NCBI RefSeq assembly: GCF_002362315.1
Contig: NZ_MTZV01000002.1
Location: forward strand, 310,001-374,000
Reading direction: 5' to 3'
DNA length: 64,000 nt
From: Paraburkholderia acidicola
GTDB taxonomy: Bacteria; Pseudomonadota; Gammaproteobacteria; Burkholderiales; Burkholderiaceae
Shown here: positions 62,542 through 64,000 of the stretch, piece by piece
How the letters are laid out: each line of letters opens with the position of its first letter
Position numbering within the stretch: position 1 is the first letter of the stretch
Notes under the pieces: generated by a model
Database searches by the model: none
Seen by the model: only the letters and a program-made list of their open reading frames with translations
Told to the model about the DNA's origin: nothing
Made by a program: the position numbers and the translations under genes

Positions 62542-63456
62542 CTAACGCGAACGCTCAAGATACGGCTGCATCAATTCCTCAAACCAGTCGATAAACACAT
62601 TGAGCCTTCGCGATCGCTGCCGCCGATGCGGATACAGCGCGGACACATCCATCGACGCCGCGCGCCACTCCGGCATCACTTCCACGAGCCGCCCCTGATC
62701 GATCAGATACTGCACGTCGAAGCGCGGAATCTGGATCAGGCCGACACCCGCGAGGCAACACGCAATATAGTTCTCTGCGTTGTTAACGATCACGCGACTC
62801 GGCACCGCCACATGCGACACGTGTCCTTCGCCTTCAGCCAGATACTCCCATGGCAGTTCGCGCCCGGTCGTCGGCGATGCATAGCCAACCATCCAGTGTC
62901 CGCTCTCCAGTTGCCGCGGATCGACCGGCACCCCATGTTCGTTCAGGTAACCGGGGCTCGCGCAATTGATCAGCGCGATACGGCCAAGCGGCCTGACGAC
63001 GAGACTGCTATCCGTCAGCTCACCCACGCGTATCACGCAGTCGACGCCCTCCTGGATCAGGTCGATCGAACGATCGGTGGAACGCAGCGCCAGTTGCAGC
63101 TTCGGATGACGCCGCAGCAATGCGGGCAACATCGGTGCGATCAGCCGACGCGCGATCCGGCTCGGCACATCGACGGTCAGGCGACCGGTCACATCGAGCC
63201 GCGCATGAAACAGTCCATCGAGTTCGTCCGCATGCGCAAGCAGTTCACGCGCGCGTTCGATCAACAGTAGGCCATCGGCGGTTGGCTGCACCGTGCGCGT
63301 CGTCCGGTGCAATAAACGCGTGCCCATCGCAGCTTCCAGTTGCTGGATCGCCGCGGACACCGTCGCGCGCGGTAGTTCGAGCCGGTTCGCGGCCTTGATA
63401 AAACTGCCCATCTCGGCGATCTGCACGAACACCTTCAGTTGATCGAGTCGGTCCAT
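62542..63456 (-). CDS. LysR-family transcriptional regulator
   Basis: A 304-residue LysR regulator with the N-terminal helix-turn-helix (FIKAANRLELPRATVSAAIQQLE, about 18-40) and a substrate-binding domain from about 90. It belongs by sequence pattern to the large group that starts MDRLDQLKVFVQIAEMGSF. Its target is uncertain because it is leftward with 62 bp to the HxlR gene and 68 bp to the DUF4180 gene. Confidence 0.92.
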   Translation of the reverse strand: MDRLDQLKVFVQIAEMGSFIKAANRLELPRATVSAAIQQLEAAMGTRLLHRTTRTVQPTADGLLLIERARELLAHADELDGLFHARLDVTGRLTVDVPSRIARRLIAPMLPALLRRHPKLQLALRSTDRSIDLIQEGVDCVIRVGELTDSSLVVRPLGRIALINCASPGYLNEHGVPVDPRQLESGHWMVGYASPTTGRELPWEYLAEGEGHVSHVAVPSRVIVNNAENYIACCLAGVGLIQIPRFDVQYLIDQGRLVEVMPEWRAASMDVSALYPHRRQRSRRLNVFIDWFEELMQPYLERSR

Positions 63457-63518
63457 ATCCTTTTCGGCCGGGTCAATTCTGGGTGGACATCAATAAGGCA
63501 GGAGACGTGTGGAGCGGT

Positions 63519-63950
63519 TCAAGGAACCGCTTCAAACCCTCTACTCGCCTGTCTCTCCTCCCTGTCGAACCGACGCTGTGCGGCGTCGATCTCGTCTATG
63601 TGCTCGCACGCCCAACTGCCCAGCACCAGAACAGGATGGCTCAGCGACTGCCCAAGCGCCGTCAGTGCATATTCGACCTGTGGCGGTCGGGTGGGCAATA
63701 TCGACCGCGAGACGATGCCATCGCGCTCCAGCGCTCGCAACGTGCGAGCCAGCATCTGCTGGGAGACGCCTTCAAGGCAGCGCTTGATCACGTTGAAACG
63801 GTTCGGCCCACGATGGAGCAACACGATGATCAGCACGCTCCACTTGTCGCCGACACGCGCGAGGACCCTGCCCACTCGACGGGAGTCCCGAAGGACAGCA
63901 CGGTCATCCAGGTGTGACCATGACGCCGAAATGTGCGTTTCTGTTTCCAT
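63519..63950 (-). CDS. HxlR-family transcriptional regulator
   Basis: A 143-residue winged-helix regulator of the HxlR type, with the hallmark VGDKWSVLIIVLLHRGPNRFN near 33-53, GVSQQMLARTLRALERDGIV and the PPQVEYALTALGQSL wing. Such proteins often control redox or detoxification genes next to them; no target is in the window because it is at the right edge. ATG at 63950 is the family start. Confidence 0.9.
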   Translation of the reverse strand: METETHISASWSHLDDRAVLRDSRRVGRVLARVGDKWSVLIIVLLHRGPNRFNVIKRCLEGVSQQMLARTLRALERDGIVSRSILPTRPPQVEYALTALGQSLSHPVLVLGSWACEHIDEIDAAQRRFDREERQASRGFEAVP

Positions 63951-64000
63951 GACGTAACTCCTACACTGCGATTCAGCCGCCTGGTCCAGGCGACACAAGA

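Overview
The window is high-GC, densely coded, conventional bacterial chromosome. It looks like a Burkholderia-type betaproteobacterium, probably Paraburkholderia or a close relative. The evidence is an aerobic benzoyl-CoA (box) cluster with a BoxR-type regulator, a trimeric autotransporter with an SLST-rich stalk, an adjacent convergent-to-divergent ppx/ppk1 pair, TPP-riboswitch thiC, BamC, a phosphocholine-type phospholipase C and many short lipoproteins. I see no transposase, integrase, CRISPR array, rRNA operon or prophage. Coordinates and starts were read by eye; family names come from recognised motifs, not from a search.

Layout. 0-8.8 kb: a lipoprotein acid phosphatase, an alpha/beta hydrolase, tRNA-Arg(TCT), uppP, a mutarotase, an NlpD-like amidase activator and several small lipoproteins or membrane proteins, then an AT-rich non-coding stretch. 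8.8-13.9 kb: a cupin-type XRE regulator divergent from an SDR/QueA-like gene pair, and a TetR regulator divergent from a SnoaL-like/GST pair with palindromic operators between them. 14.0-19.9 kb: an island-like piece with an AT-rich leader, a 1255-residue trimeric autotransporter adhesin with eight exact-length 129-bp repeats, and a self-inhibited Fic protein whose upstream region carries an unusual array of TGRACAYGTY boxes. 19.9-25.7 kb: tRNA-Pro(TGG), sixA, an OlsB-like acyltransferase preceded by an 11-bp-periodic Pho-box array, ppx and ppk1, a phosphate-economy block.

25.8-32.2 kb: an EamA exporter, then a leftward four-gene set (DUF1223 thioredoxin-like protein, cytochrome b, MsrP/YedY-like molybdoenzyme, methionine-rich MXKDX protein) that resembles a periplasmic hypochlorite/methionine-sulfoxide defence system, then the TPP riboswitch and thiC. 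32.3-43 kb: a Tyr/Gly-rich lipoprotein, a DHFR-like reductase, a lactate permease, an EamA transporter, a candidate structured small RNA with a 30-codon ORF, bamC, an Ala/Ser-rich lipoprotein, a CadD-like transporter, an exported methyltransferase and a polar amino-acid ABC transporter.

43.1-51.7 kb: the box pathway. boxC-boxB-boxA and boxR run leftward; a DUF4863 gene, benzoate-CoA ligase and an alpha/beta hydrolase run rightward. The ligase activates benzoate, BoxBA epoxidises benzoyl-CoA, BoxC opens the ring, and BoxR probably represses both promoters through TGCA-containing boxes. The boxD-type aldehyde dehydrogenase is not in the window. 51.9-64 kb: a small lipoprotein, Tat-exported phospholipase C, a GDSL esterase, a DUF418 membrane protein, a TonB receptor/thioredoxin pair, a non-coding region with strong inverted repeats, a DUF4180 protein and LysR and HxlR regulators.
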